DNA from: Alphaproteobacteria bacterium
GTDB taxonomy: Bacteria > Pseudomonadota > Alphaproteobacteria > Rhodospirillales > Rhodospirillaceae
Direction of reading: 5' to 3'
Length of the DNA stretch: 64,000 nucleotides
Assembly (NCBI GenBank): GCA_030604885.1
Contig: JAUVUZ010000014.1
Coordinates: 26,588-90,587 of the forward strand
Position 1 is the stretch's first letter. The number at the start of each line of letters is the position of its first letter. Positions 32,360 through 44,511 of the stretch are shown here, one piece after another. A program made the position numbers and the translations under genes. The notes beneath the pieces were generated by a model. That model searched no databases. It was not told the DNA's origin and worked only from the letters and a program-made list of their open reading frames with translations.

Positions 32360-33055
32360 CTACTCGCGGCGCAGGATCTTGTTGACGACGATCCCGGCGA
32401 GCCAGTTCTCCTTGAACCGGGCGTCGAGGGCCTCGCGGTCGTAGACGGTCTCGACCCACGGCACGAACGCCTCGCGGGAGCCGTCGGTGTCGCGCAGGAA
32501 CTCCTCGAAGAAGAAGTCGATGACGCCGGTCTTGGCCTGCTTGACGTGGCCGTAGCGCAGCGACAGGTGGACCCGCATCGCCTCCCGCAGCGCCACGCCC
32601 TCGCGCAGGAACAGGTAGAGGGTGGACATGAACCCGGCGCGATCCGCCCCCGACTTGCAGTGCAGCAGGAACGGCGTCTCGATCTCCCGGCAGAGCTTGG
32701 CCGCCGCCACCAGGGTTTCGCGGTCGAGGGGGCTGCGCGAGCGGATCGGAAAGTCGACGAGGGTGAGGCCGAGGCGCTGGCACGCCTCGCGCTCCAACTG
32801 GTAGGCGCCGCAGGTGTCGCGGCGGCCGCGCAGGTTGAGCACGGTGCGCACGCCGAGGTCGCGGGCGCGGCGCAGGTGGTGCGGCGCGGGCTGGGCGGCG
32901 CGCCAGGCGCCGTCGGCGACGCGGTGGAGGTTCCAGTAGACGTCGCGGATGAAGCCGTGATCCACCAGCCACATGTCGAGAAACGCGCGGCGACGCTCGG
33001 GCGGCGTCAGCTCCGGCGCGGGCGGGGCAATCGTCGGCAAGTCCAAGTTCGTCAT
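32360..33055 (-). CDS. Dual-specificity/tyrosine phosphatase-like protein
   Basis: 231 residues. The phosphatase signature HCxxGxxR appears as LLHCKSGADRAGFMS near residue 130, after the WNLHRVADGAWRAAQP and VRTVLNLRGRR blocks common to bacterial DSP-type phosphatases. It is probably cytoplasmic. The conserved general-acid Asp is not certain from sequence alone. The ATG at 33055 has GGGAGG directly against it, which is unusually close; a slightly different start cannot be excluded. It is divergent from the ABC exporter. Confidence 0.8.
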   Translation of the reverse strand: MTNLDLPTIAPPAPELTPPERRRAFLDMWLVDHGFIRDVYWNLHRVADGAWRAAQPAPHHLRRARDLGVRTVLNLRGRRDTCGAYQLEREACQRLGLTLVDFPIRSRSPLDRETLVAAAKLCREIETPFLLHCKSGADRAGFMSTLYLFLREGVALREAMRVHLSLRYGHVKQAKTGVIDFFFEEFLRDTDGSREAFVPWVETVYDREALDARFKENWLAGIVVNKILRRE

Positions 33056-33156
33056 CCTCCCGGGGGGTCCGCAGCCAAGATAGTGCGGGGCGCGCGCTCT
33101 AGCCACACCTTGCGGTGTTGGTGTATCAAACATCACGCCCAAACGGAAAGGCCAAG

Positions 33157-34938
<1,782 letters not shown>

Positions 34939-34945
34939 ACCGCCC

Positions 34946-35314
34946 TCACTCCCGCGGCGGAACGCGGGCGACGGCGCGGCTGCGGATCTCGGCGGGGGTG
35001 TCGAACCACGGCGGAATGCCGTCGCCGGTGCGGGCGTGGAGGGCCGCCGCCTCCAGCAGCGCGTCGGCGTGCTGGGCGGGGTCGAGGCCGCCGTAGACGT
35101 AGGTCCATTTCTCCGGCCCGCCCGAAAGCGCCACCGCGCAGCCCTTGGCGCAGGCGGCGAGGCACTGCACCGGGCGCAGCGTCACCCCCGGCGGCAACGG
35201 GCGGCTTTCCAGGGCTTCCATCAACTGGCTGCCGGGCCAGGGCGCCCGGGCGGCGGGGGCGCCGCCGGCGGCGCGGCGGCAGGTGGTGCATACCATCAAC
35301 TGAGTCTCGGCCAA
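34946..35314 (-). CDS. DUF1636 thioredoxin-like ferredoxin-type protein
   Basis: 122 residues. The cysteine pattern MVCTTCRRA near residue 8 and PVQCLAACAKGCAVAL near residue 55 matches DUF1636 metal-binding proteins, small thioredoxin-fold proteins predicted to hold a [2Fe-2S] cluster. The TTG start at 35314 is supported by GGGAGAG; an ATG six codons later would start right at the first cysteine. It is convergent with the ABC exporter (seven-base gap). Members are often near cobalt/B12 genes, but none are seen here. Confidence 0.78.
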   Translation of the reverse strand: MAETQLMVCTTCRRAAGGAPAARAPWPGSQLMEALESRPLPPGVTLRPVQCLAACAKGCAVALSGGPEKWTYVYGGLDPAQHADALLEAAALHARTGDGIPPWFDTPAEIRSRAVARVPPRE

Positions 35315-35449
35315 TCCGCTCTCCCTTCGCGATACCGGCCAGACGTGGGGAAGCGGCGCGGCGAAACAACCCCGGACCGCGCCCCTTGCGTTTCCGCCGC
35401 GAAAGCCGGAAAAGGGACGGGACCCGAGGCGCCCGCCGGCAGGAGCGGC

Positions 35450-37261
35450 ATGGATTTCATCATCATTCAGGCGTTGAACGGCTTGGCCGGGGCGAGTTCG
35501 CTGTTTCTCGTCGCGGCGGGGCTGTCGCTGATCTTCGGCGTCAGCCGGGTGGTGAACTTCGCCCACGGCACGGTGTTCATGGTGGGCGCCTACGCGGCGT
35601 GGACGCTGATCGACCGCCTGGGGGTGAACTTCTGGCTGGCGGCGCCGCTCGCCGCCCTCGCCACCGCGCTGCTGGGCGGCGCCATCGAGGTGCTGATCCT
35701 GCGCCGCCTCTACGGCCGCCACGAGCTGCTGCCGCTGCTCGCCACCTTCGCCCTGGTGCTGGTGGCCCACGACGCGGTGCCGCTGATCTGGGGCGCGCAG
35801 GACGTGATCGGCCCGCGCGCGCCGGGGCTGACCGGCGCGGTGCCGGTGCTGGGGCGCTCCCTGCCCGCCTACGACCTGTTCCTGATCGGCGTCGCGCCCG
35901 CGATCATGGGCGCGCTGTGGCTGATGCTGCACCGCACCCGCTTCGGCCGCGTCGTCCGCGCCGCCACCGACGACCCGGAAATGGCCGCCGCCCTCGGCAT
36001 CCGCCAGGACCGGCTGTTCACCCTGGTGTTCATGCTCGGCTGCGGCCTCGCCGGGCTGGGCGGGGCGCTGCGCCTGCCGCGCGAGACCCTGCACCACAGC
36101 CTCGACACCCAGGTGATCGTCTCCGCCTTCGTGGTGGTGGTGATCGGCGGCATGGGCAGCGTCGGCGGCGCGTTCGTCGCCTCGGCGATCGTCGGCGTGG
36201 TCTCCGCCTTCGGCATCGTCGCGTGGCCGCAGGGGACGCTGGCGATGCTGTTCCTGATCATGGCCTTGGTGCTGGTGGTGCGGCCGCGCGGCCTGTTCGG
36301 CCTGCCCGCCCAGCAGGAGACGCACCGGCCGCTGCTGCTGCCCTCGCCGCCGCCGCGGGGCTACTCGCGCCGCGCCAAGCTCGCGGCGGCGGCGGGCGTC
36401 GCCGCGCTCGCCGGGTTCGGCGTCCTCGCCTCGCCGTTCGCCCTCGACGTCGCCACCCAGGTGCTGATCGCGGTGCTGTTCGCCGCCAGCCTGCACCTGC
36501 TGATCGGCTGGGCGGGGCTGATCTCGTTCGGCCACGCCGCGCTGTTCGGCCTCGGCGCCTACGGCGCGGCGCTGCTCGGGCGGGAGGCGCCGCTGGGCGT
36601 CGCGATCGCGGGCGGCGCGGCGCTGGCGGCGCTCGGCGCGGCCGGGTTCGGCCTGCTGGTGCGGCGGATGAAGGGGGTGTATCTGGCGATGCTCACCCTG
36701 GCGTTCTCGCAGCTGCTGTTCGCGGCGGCGTTCCAGTGGGTGTCGCTCACCGGCGGCGACAACGGCATCCTCGGCCTGTGGCCCGACCCGCCGTGGGACA
36801 CCGCGGGCGGCTGGTACGCCCTCACCCTGGCGCTGACGGCGCTGGCGCTCTTCGGCCTCGCCCACCTCTACCGCACGCCGTTCGCCCACATCCTGCGCGC
36901 CGCCCAAGGCTCCGAGGCGCGCGCCCGCGCCGACGCCCTGCCGGTGGATTCCACCCGGGTGCAGGCGTTCGCGGTGTCCGGCGCGGTGGCGGGGCTGGCG
37001 GGGGCGCTGCTGGTGTTCCTCAAGGGCTCGGCGTTCCCCTCGCTGTTCGCGGTGCCGCAATCGGTGGACGGGCTGGTGATGGTGCTGCTGGGCGGCATCG
37101 CGCACCCGCTCGGGCCGGTGGCGGGGGCGGCGGCCTACAGCCTCGGCGTCACCGTGATCGCCACCCTCACGCCCGCCTGGCACATGATCGTCGGCGCGCT
37201 GATCCTGGTGCTCACCCAGGCCCTGCCCGGCGGCCTGCTGCGGCGGAAGGACGCGCCATGA
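35450..37261 (+). CDS. Fused branched-chain amino-acid-type ABC permease (LivH-LivM in one chain)
   Basis: 603 residues. Residues 1-285 are a LivH-type permease (LIFGVSRVVNFAHGTVFMVGAYAAW, RAATDDPEMAAALGI, GMGSVGGAFVASAIVG). After a proline-rich joint near 295-305, residues 315-595 are a LivM-type permease (LLIGWAGLISFGHAALFGLGAYGAA, RRMKGVYLAMLTLAFSQ). The family imports branched-chain amino acids, amides or urea. Normally these are two proteins. The 3' end overlaps the ATPase gene by four bases (ATGA). No binding protein and no LivF-type second ATPase is nearby. AGGAG precedes the ATG. Confidence 0.88.
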   Translation: MDFIIIQALNGLAGASSLFLVAAGLSLIFGVSRVVNFAHGTVFMVGAYAAWTLIDRLGVNFWLAAPLAALATALLGGAIEVLILRRLYGRHELLPLLATFALVLVAHDAVPLIWGAQDVIGPRAPGLTGAVPVLGRSLPAYDLFLIGVAPAIMGALWLMLHRTRFGRVVRAATDDPEMAAALGIRQDRLFTLVFMLGCGLAGLGGALRLPRETLHHSLDTQVIVSAFVVVVIGGMGSVGGAFVASAIVGVVSAFGIVAWPQGTLAMLFLIMALVLVVRPRGLFGLPAQQETHRPLLLPSPPPRGYSRRAKLAAAAGVAALAGFGVLASPFALDVATQVLIAVLFAASLHLLIGWAGLISFGHAALFGLGAYGAALLGREAPLGVAIAGGAALAALGAAGFGLLVRRMKGVYLAMLTLAFSQLLFAAAFQWVSLTGGDNGILGLWPDPPWDTAGGWYALTLALTALALFGLAHLYRTPFAHILRAAQGSEARARADALPVDSTRVQAFAVSGAVAGLAGALLVFLKGSAFPSLFAVPQSVDGLVMVLLGGIAHPLGPVAGAAAYSLGVTVIATLTPAWHMIVGALILVLTQALPGGLLRRKDAP

Positions 37262-38019
37262 CCGCGATGCTGTCGGTGCGCGACCTGCGCAAGAGCTACG
37301 GCGCGCGCGCCGTCCTCGCCGAGGTCGGCTTCGACGTCGCCGAGGGCGAGATCGCCGCGCTGATCGGCGCCAACGGCGCGGGCAAGTCGACCCTGTTCCA
37401 GATCCTCGGCGGCGCGCTCGCGGCGGACGGCGGCTCGGTGCTGCTGGCGGGCCGGGCGATCCTCGGGCTGTCGCCGGAGCGGGTGGCGCGGCTCGGCGTC
37501 GGCCGCACCTTCCAGACCTCCGCCCCCTACCGCGCCCTCGGCGTGCGCGAATCGCTGATGCTGATCGCCGCCGCCGACGAACCGGCGTGGCGGCGGATGC
37601 TGGTGCCCCTGGGGCGGCGCCCCGCCGACGCCGCCGACGCCGCCCTCGACGCGGTGGGCCTGCTGGCGCTGGCCGAGGCCCCCGCCGCCGCCCTCAGCTA
37701 CGGCGACGCCAAGCGCCTGGAGCTGGCGATGGCGCTGATGCGCGCGCCGCGCCTGCTGCTGATGGACGAACCCACCGCCGGAATGGCGCCGGGCGAGCGC
37801 GCCCGGTTCATGGACCTGGTGCGCGAACGGGCGGCGGCGACGCGGATGACGGTGCTGTTCACCGAGCACGACATGGCGACGGTGTTCGGCTTCGCCGAGC
37901 GGGTGCTGGTGCTGGACCGGGGCCGCCTGATCGCCGACGGCGCCCCCGACGCGGTGCGCGAAAACCCCGAGGTACGGCGCGCCTACCTGGGCGACGGGCC
38001 GCCGACGAAGGCGTTGTGA
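37258..38019 (+). CDS. LivG-type ABC transporter ATPase
   Basis: 253 residues. Walker A IGANGAGKSTL, LivG-type GVGRTFQTSAPYRALGV, signature LSYGDAKRLELAMAL (S-Y-G in place of S-G-G, as is common in LivG), Walker B LLLMDEPTAGMAP and H-loop TEHDM. It powers the fused permease encoded immediately upstream. The usual partner LivF is not adjacent; the next gene is a glycosyltransferase. Confidence 0.9.
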   Translation: MTAMLSVRDLRKSYGARAVLAEVGFDVAEGEIAALIGANGAGKSTLFQILGGALAADGGSVLLAGRAILGLSPERVARLGVGRTFQTSAPYRALGVRESLMLIAAADEPAWRRMLVPLGRRPADAADAALDAVGLLALAEAPAAALSYGDAKRLELAMALMRAPRLLLMDEPTAGMAPGERARFMDLVRERAAATRMTVLFTEHDMATVFGFAERVLVLDRGRLIADGAPDAVRENPEVRRAYLGDGPPTKAL

Positions 38020-38073
38020 AGCCCGGCGGCGCGTGTTAACAAAGCCCGCGAACATTTCAAGGCAGGTTTCCCG

Positions 38074-38814
38074 ATGCGAACCGATGCGGCGACGCCGGAA
38101 CTGGCGGTGGTGGTTCCGGTCAAGAACGAGCAGGACAACATCCTCAGCCTGGTCGCGGAGATCCACGCGGCGCTCGAAGGCGTGGCGTTCGAGGTGGTCT
38201 ACGTGGACGACGGCTCCGACGACCGCACGCCGCAAAAGCTCGCCGAGGCCAAGGCCGAGTACCCGCGCCTGCGCAGCGTCCGCCACGCCGAGAGCTGCGG
38301 CCAGAGTCAGGCGGTGGCGACCGGGGTGAAGGCCGCGCGCGCCCGCTTCGTCGCCACCCTCGACGGCGACGGCCAGAACGACCCGGCCGACATTCCCGCC
38401 CTGCTGGAGCGCCTGCGCGCCGCCGCCAACCCCGACCTGTTCCTGGTCGCCGGGCACCGCCACAAGCGCAAGGACAGCGCGGTGAAGCGCTACACCTCGC
38501 GCTTCGCCAACGGCCTGCGCCGCGCGCTGTTGAACGACGAGACCCCCGACACCGGCTGCGGCCTCAAGGTGTTCTCGCGCGCCGGGTTCCTCGACCTGCC
38601 GCGCTTCGACCACATGCACCGCTACCTGCCCGCGCTCTATCTGCGCAACGGCGGCCAGGTGGTGTCGGTGCCGGTGAACCACCGCCCGCGCGAGCGCGGC
38701 GCCTCGAAATACGGCACCCTCGACCGCGCCCTGGTGGGCATCACCGACCTCCTGGGGGTGATGTGGCTGATCCGCCGATCCTCCGTGCCCGAGATCGTCG
38801 CCGCCGATGAGTGA
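38074..38814 (+). CDS. Polyprenyl-phosphate glycosyltransferase, GT2 (DPM1-like)
   Basis: 246 residues. The N-terminal GT2 fold has VVVPVKNEQDNI, VDDGSDDRT and the metal-binding DGDGQNDPADI near residue 100, the signature of dolichol/undecaprenyl-phosphate sugar transferases; DTGCGLKVFSRAG and RERGASKYG are also typical. No C-terminal membrane helices, so it is probably membrane-associated through its lipid substrate. It may prime lipid-carrier sugars for surface glycans or lipid A modification. It overlaps the next gene by eight bases. Confidence 0.87.
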   Translation: MRTDAATPELAVVVPVKNEQDNILSLVAEIHAALEGVAFEVVYVDDGSDDRTPQKLAEAKAEYPRLRSVRHAESCGQSQAVATGVKAARARFVATLDGDGQNDPADIPALLERLRAAANPDLFLVAGHRHKRKDSAVKRYTSRFANGLRRALLNDETPDTGCGLKVFSRAGFLDLPRFDHMHRYLPALYLRNGGQVVSVPVNHRPRERGASKYGTLDRALVGITDLLGVMWLIRRSSVPEIVAADE

Positions 38815-39496
38815 CCGCAAGGACGGCGGTTTCAAGCCCTATTTCAAGGGCCTCGCGATGATCGCCTCGCTGGTGGCGATCGGCTACGGCCTCAAGGCCC
38901 TCGGCGTCGCCGAGATGTTCGACACCGCCTGGATCGACCAGGAGGTGAAGGGCAAGGGTCTCTCCGGCGAGATGATCTTCGTCGCCATGGGCGCGCTGGT
39001 CACCGGCGTCGGCTTCCCGCGGCAGGTGGTCGCCTTCCTCGGCGGCTACGCCTTCGGCTTTATCGAGGGCACGCTGCTCGGCCTGCTCGGCGCCACCCTC
39101 GGCTGCGCGCTGGCGTTCGGCTACGCCCGGCTGCTCGGCCGCAGCCTGGTGCAGCGCCACTTCGGCCGCAAGATCGCCCGTTTCGAGGCGGTTCTGGCGG
39201 AGCGCACCTTCCTCACCACCCTGCTGATCCGCTTCCTGCCGGTCGGCTCCAACGTCGTCACCAACCTGCTCGCCGGGGTGACGCGGGTGCCCGCGCTGCC
39301 CTTCGTCGGCGGCTCGGCGGTGGGCTACCTGCCGCAGACCGTGGTGTTCGTGCTGATCGGCTCGGGCGTCCACATCGACCCCACCTTCCGCATCGGCCTC
39401 GGCGTCGCGCTGTTCGTCGCCTCCGCCGCCATGGGCGTCTACCTGCTGCGCGACATTCGCCGCCGTCTCGACGACGACGCGGAAAATCCCGCCTGA
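38807..39496 (+). CDS. TVP38/TMEM64 (DedA-like) membrane protein
   Basis: 229 residues with about five hydrophobic segments. The SNARE-associated/VTT core is visible: GFPRQVVAFLGGYAFGFIEGTLLGLLGATLGCALAFGYARLLGR, then FLPVGSNVVTNLLAGVTRVPALPFVGGSAVGYLP. DedA-superfamily proteins affect lipid-carrier recycling or phospholipid scrambling. Co-translation with a polyprenyl-phosphate glycosyltransferase suggests handling of the same lipid-linked sugar. The C-terminus is short, charged and cytoplasmic. Confidence 0.82.
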   Translation: MSDRKDGGFKPYFKGLAMIASLVAIGYGLKALGVAEMFDTAWIDQEVKGKGLSGEMIFVAMGALVTGVGFPRQVVAFLGGYAFGFIEGTLLGLLGATLGCALAFGYARLLGRSLVQRHFGRKIARFEAVLAERTFLTTLLIRFLPVGSNVVTNLLAGVTRVPALPFVGGSAVGYLPQTVVFVLIGSGVHIDPTFRIGLGVALFVASAAMGVYLLRDIRRRLDDDAENPA

Positions 39497-39503
39497 TTCG
39501 GGC

Positions 39504-39532
39504 TTGACTCGACTCCCGCCCTCGCTTACCTC
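39504..39532 (+). promoter_or_regulatory. Promoter of groESL
   Basis: TTGACT at 39504-39509 with a weak -10 (TTACCT or TACCTC, about 39526-39532) 16-17 bases on. The predicted start falls at or just before the CIRCE operator, as in classical HrcA-repressed promoters. Confidence 0.6.
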
Positions 39533-39533
39533 G

Positions 39534-39560
39534 TTAGCACTCAAGACGGGAGAGTGCCAA
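39534..39560. promoter_or_regulatory. CIRCE operator (HrcA site) of groESL
   Basis: TTAGCACTC and GAGTGCCAA separated by nine bases. The consensus is TTAGCACTC-N9-GAGTGCTAA; only one base of 18 differs. HrcA repressor binding here links groESL to heat shock. Confidence 0.95.
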
Positions 39561-39631
39561 ATCACCGTCTGCGCACCCACCCTGTGCCTTCGGGGCGGGG
39601 TCTCTCGTAAGTCAAACACCTGGAGGACGCT

Positions 39632-39919
39632 ATGAATTTCAGGCCGTTGCATGACCGTGTTCTGGTCAAGCGCGTTGAGATCGAAACCAAGACCGCCGGC
39701 GGCATCATCATCCCCGACAGCGCCAAGGAAAAGCCGATGCAGGGCGAGATTCTCGCGGTCGGCACCGGGCATCGGGGGGAAGACGGCAAGGTCACCCCGC
39801 TCGACGTCAAGGCGGGCGACAAGGTGCTGTTCGGCAAGTGGTCGGGCACCGAGGTCAAGATCGACGGCGTCGACGTCCTGATCATGAAGGAATCGGACAT
39901 CCTGGGCATCCTGGGCTGA
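39632..39919 (+). CDS. groES: Co-chaperonin GroES
   Basis: 95 residues, full length. It caps GroEL during protein folding. The N-terminal [35 protein letters not shown] (in pieces: [22 protein letters not shown]) and the C-terminal [13 protein letters not shown] are typical. CTGGAGGA precedes the ATG. It is first in the groES-groEL operon under CIRCE control. Confidence 0.98.
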   Translation: MNFRPLHDRVLVKRVEIETKTAGGIIIPDSAKEKPMQGEILAVGTGHRGEDGKVTPLDVKAGDKVLFGKWSGTEVKIDGVDVLIMKESDILGILG

Positions 39920-39939
39920 TCCTGACGGGACGCTCCTGA

Positions 39940-41634
<1,695 letters not shown>

Positions 41635-41666
41635 GTCCGGCCCTCCCTGCCCCAACCCGGCAGACG

Positions 41667-41697
41667 GCCCGGCCTCCGCGAGGAGGCCGGGCTTTTT
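41667..41697 (+). terminator. Intrinsic terminator of groESL
   Basis: An 11-bp perfect GC-rich stem (41667-41677 and 41682-41692) with a GCGA loop, followed by five T. Confidence 0.93.
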
Positions 41698-41775
41698 CAT
41701 GCCCGCGCGCGCACCTTGTACGGGTACCCCGTACCCCCCAGTTGCAGACGACACGTGTATCCGAGGGAGGACGCC

Positions 41776-43731
41776 ATGGCGGGTTTGCGGACGGTCAAGG
41801 CACGCATCGGCGCCATGGCGGCGCTGGGCGTGGCAGGGATGCTGCTGGTCACCGGCGCGTTCGCGGTGGGCAACGCGATGACCCGCGAGGCGGCGGAACG
41901 CCGGGCGCACTATGGCGCGATGGCGCAAGCGGCCACGGCGATGCACGTGGCGGCGCTCCAGGTGGAGCAGAACGGCAAGGCCTTCCTGCTGCGACGCCGG
42001 ATCGCCGAGGCCGACGGCGCCCGCGCCGCCCTGGCGCGCGCCCGCGACCATCTGGCGGAGATCGCCCGGCTCGATACCGAGGGCCACATCGGGGCGCCGC
42101 AGGCGCGGCTGGAGGCCGCCACCGCCCGTTTCGCCCAGGCGTTCGACGCGGTGGTGAGCGCCGAAACCGCCAAGGGGCTGACTCAGGACGAAGGCGCCCA
42201 GGGCGCCTTGCGCGCCCGCGTCCACGCCGTGGAAAAACTCGGCGAAAGCCTGGGCGACGACCGCGTGCTGGTGGACATCCTGACGCTGCGCCGCCACGAG
42301 AAGGACTACATGCTGCGCAGCGACCCCGCCTACCTCGACCGGGCGCGCGCCGCCCACGCGCGCATGGTGGCCAACCTCGCGGCCCTGCCGGTGGCGGCGG
42401 AAACCGCCGCCCGCGCCGCCGCCGACGCGGACGCCTATCTCGCCGCCTTCGGCGACTACGTGCGCGCCAACGGCGAGTCCCTCGCCGCGCAGCAGGCCGC
42501 CGACGCGGCCCTGGCCGAGGCCGCCACGGCGATCGCCGAGGTGGACGCGATCGCCGACCGGGAGGCGCAGCAGGCCGCCGACGCGTTCGTCACGATCCAG
42601 TCGCGGGTCACCGTGGCCACCCTGTCGCTGGTGTCGGCGATTGCAATCGGCTTCGGCGTCGTTGCCTTCCGCATCGCCCGTTCGGTGGTGCGGCCCCTCG
42701 ACCGCCTCACCGCGCGGATGGACGGAATGGCGGCGGGGGACCGCGCCCTGGCGGTGCCCGACACCGAGCGCGGCGACGAAATCGGCGTGATGGCGCGCGC
42801 CCTCGAAGGCTTCCGCGTCGGCCTGGTGGAGGCGGAGCGGCTGGAGGCGGAGGCGAAAACCCGCCAGGAGGCCGAACTCGCCCGCGCCCGCGAGCGCGAG
42901 CGCCTGACGCGCAGCTTCGACGACGCGGTGGGCCACGCCCTCGCCCGCCTCGCCGCCGCCGTCGACGGGGTGCGCGGCACCGCCGGAGACCTGGCCGGGG
43001 CCGCCCGCGAAACCGCCAGCCAGAGCGCCGCCGCCTCCCACGCGGCGGAGGAATCCACCGCCAACGTCAACGCCGTGGCCGGGGCCACCGAGGAACTGGA
43101 GGCCTCGACCCGGGAGATCAGCGGCCGGGTTCAGGACAGCCGGGCGATCTCCCGCCGCGCCGTCGAGCGCATCGAGAGCGCCTCGGCCGACGCCGGGTCC
43201 CTCGAAACCGCCACCGCCCGCATCGGCGACGTCGTCGGCCTGATTTCCGACATCGCCGCGCAGACCAACCTGCTCGCCTTGAACGCCACCATCGAGGCGG
43301 CGCGCGCGGGCGACATGGGCAAGGGGTTCGCGGTGGTGGCGGGCGAGGTGAAGACCCTCGCCACCCAGACCGCCCGCGCCACCGACGAGATTCGCGGCCA
43401 GATGGAGGGCGTGCGCCGCACCTCGGGCGAGGTGGTGGCGGCGATCGCGGCGGTGCGCACGGTGATCGCGGAAATGGACGGCGTGGTCGGCTCGATCGCC
43501 GCCGCGGTGGAGGAGCAGAGCGCCGCCACCGCCGAGATCGCCCGCAACATCGCCGCGGCGGCAAGCGGCAACGCCGACCTCACCGGCAACGTCGCGCAGG
43601 TCTCCGGCCTCGCCCGCGACACCGGCGCGGTCGCCGACCGGATGATGACCCTCTCGGGCGAGCTGGAAACCGACGCCGCCGCGCTGCGGGCCGACGTGGA
43701 AACCTTCCTCGCCGGTCTGGCGCGGGTGTGA
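41776..43731 (+). CDS. Methyl-accepting chemotaxis protein with HBM-type sensor
   Basis: 651 residues. A first membrane helix (about 12-36), a long all-helical periplasmic domain (about 40-280) with [20 protein letters not shown], the hallmark of the HBM helical bimodular domain, a second helix (about 285-310), a HAMP domain (about 312-365), and a cytoplasmic signalling tip with the conserved hairpin [24 protein letters not shown] sensors such as McpS bind TCA-cycle intermediates and acetate-like acids; the ligand here is unknown. GGGAGG precedes the ATG. It stands alone and is not part of a che operon. Confidence 0.9.
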   Translation: MAGLRTVKARIGAMAALGVAGMLLVTGAFAVGNAMTREAAERRAHYGAMAQAATAMHVAALQVEQNGKAFLLRRRIAEADGARAALARARDHLAEIARLDTEGHIGAPQARLEAATARFAQAFDAVVSAETAKGLTQDEGAQGALRARVHAVEKLGESLGDDRVLVDILTLRRHEKDYMLRSDPAYLDRARAAHARMVANLAALPVAAETAARAAADADAYLAAFGDYVRANGESLAAQQAADAALAEAATAIAEVDAIADREAQQAADAFVTIQSRVTVATLSLVSAIAIGFGVVAFRIARSVVRPLDRLTARMDGMAAGDRALAVPDTERGDEIGVMARALEGFRVGLVEAERLEAEAKTRQEAELARARERERLTRSFDDAVGHALARLAAAVDGVRGTAGDLAGAARETASQSAAASHAAEESTANVNAVAGATEELEASTREISGRVQDSRAISRRAVERIESASADAGSLETATARIGDVVGLISDIAAQTNLLALNATIEAARAGDMGKGFAVVAGEVKTLATQTARATDEIRGQMEGVRRTSGEVVAAIAAVRTVIAEMDGVVGSIAAAVEEQSAATAEIARNIAAAASGNADLTGNVAQVSGLARDTGAVADRMMTLSGELETDAAALRADVETFLAGLARV

Positions 43732-43737
43732 GGGGGG

Positions 43738-44139
43738 TCAGGAGCAGGCGCGGGCCTTGGCGCCGCGCTCGATGGCGGCGGCGGTGAGCCGGTCGACGTC
43801 CAGGCGGTGGCGGACCATTTCGAGCATCCGCAGCTCCTCCTGGCCGACCCGGCCGTCGGCCACCGCCACGTCGCACGCCAGCGCGTAGGCGGTTTCCCGC
43901 AGCTTCACCGGCAGCGCCGCGCGAATCAGGTCGAGGGCGCGCTCCAGGCCGTCCTCCTGGTCGAGAAGATGGGCGCAATCCTCGGTGATGCCCGGCAGCT
44001 GGGCCGCGTCGAATCCGCGAAAGGCGGGCAGCGAGGTGACGTTGGTGCCGATCACCTTGAGTTCGGAATCGGTCATCTCCCGGTCCGACGCCGAAACCAG
44101 GACCATGGTGTAGATCAGCGCCGCGTGCTCGGAAATCAT
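43738..44139 (-). CDS. TerB-family (tellurite-resistance-like) protein
   Basis: 133 residues, all helical. TerB/TerB-like signatures are ALIYTMVLVSASDREMTDSELKVIG at the N-terminus and ACDVAVADGRVGQEELRMLEMV toward the end, with acidic residues that may bind metal. Not evidence of tellurite resistance, since no ter operon is present. The ATG at 44139 has GGGGAGG upstream; longer in-frame starts have no such site. It converges with the chemoreceptor (six-base gap). Confidence 0.82.
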   Translation of the reverse strand: MISEHAALIYTMVLVSASDREMTDSELKVIGTNVTSLPAFRGFDAAQLPGITEDCAHLLDQEDGLERALDLIRAALPVKLRETAYALACDVAVADGRVGQEELRMLEMVRHRLDVDRLTAAAIERGAKARACS

Positions 44140-44511
44140 CGTCGCCTCCCCTCGATGGCTCCGGCCGATGCCGGATGACCGGAAAAATATAGGCGATTGC
44201 AAACCCGAAGGCGAGTCTCCCCCCGCGCCGCAGGGTGAATCGCCGCCCGCGCCGCCCGGCGCACAGGGAAACGCGAGAGACCCCAAAATATTTGAAACAA
44301 TTTGTTATGGCCTCGCGAGTCGGGTTTGCTTTGATATTTGCCCGCCGCGCAGGCAAACATCCCCGCCATGGGGGAGAGGGACAGCCTGTACGGCGTTTCC
44401 CTGGAATCCGATGCGTAACAACACGGTTCGTTTCGCGGCGTCGCAAGTCTTCGCCCGCAACCGCCGTCGCATGGGTTCGCCCGTGCATCACCGAGACCAG
44501 GAGGGGAACCT
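44140..44511. other. Non-coding divergent region between terB-like gene and OFA transporter
   Basis: 372 bases without a supported gene. An AT-rich stretch at about 44285-44345 is the likely promoter area for the transporter, but no convincing -35/-10 or -24/-12 pair could be fixed. The transporter ATG has AGGAGGGG close upstream. Confidence 0.5.

Noticed and set aside
41714..41738. Palindrome-like sequence around GGGTACCCC before the chemoreceptor
   Set aside because: Symmetry is imperfect beyond the central GGGTACCC and no regulator family is suggested; not enough to call an operator.
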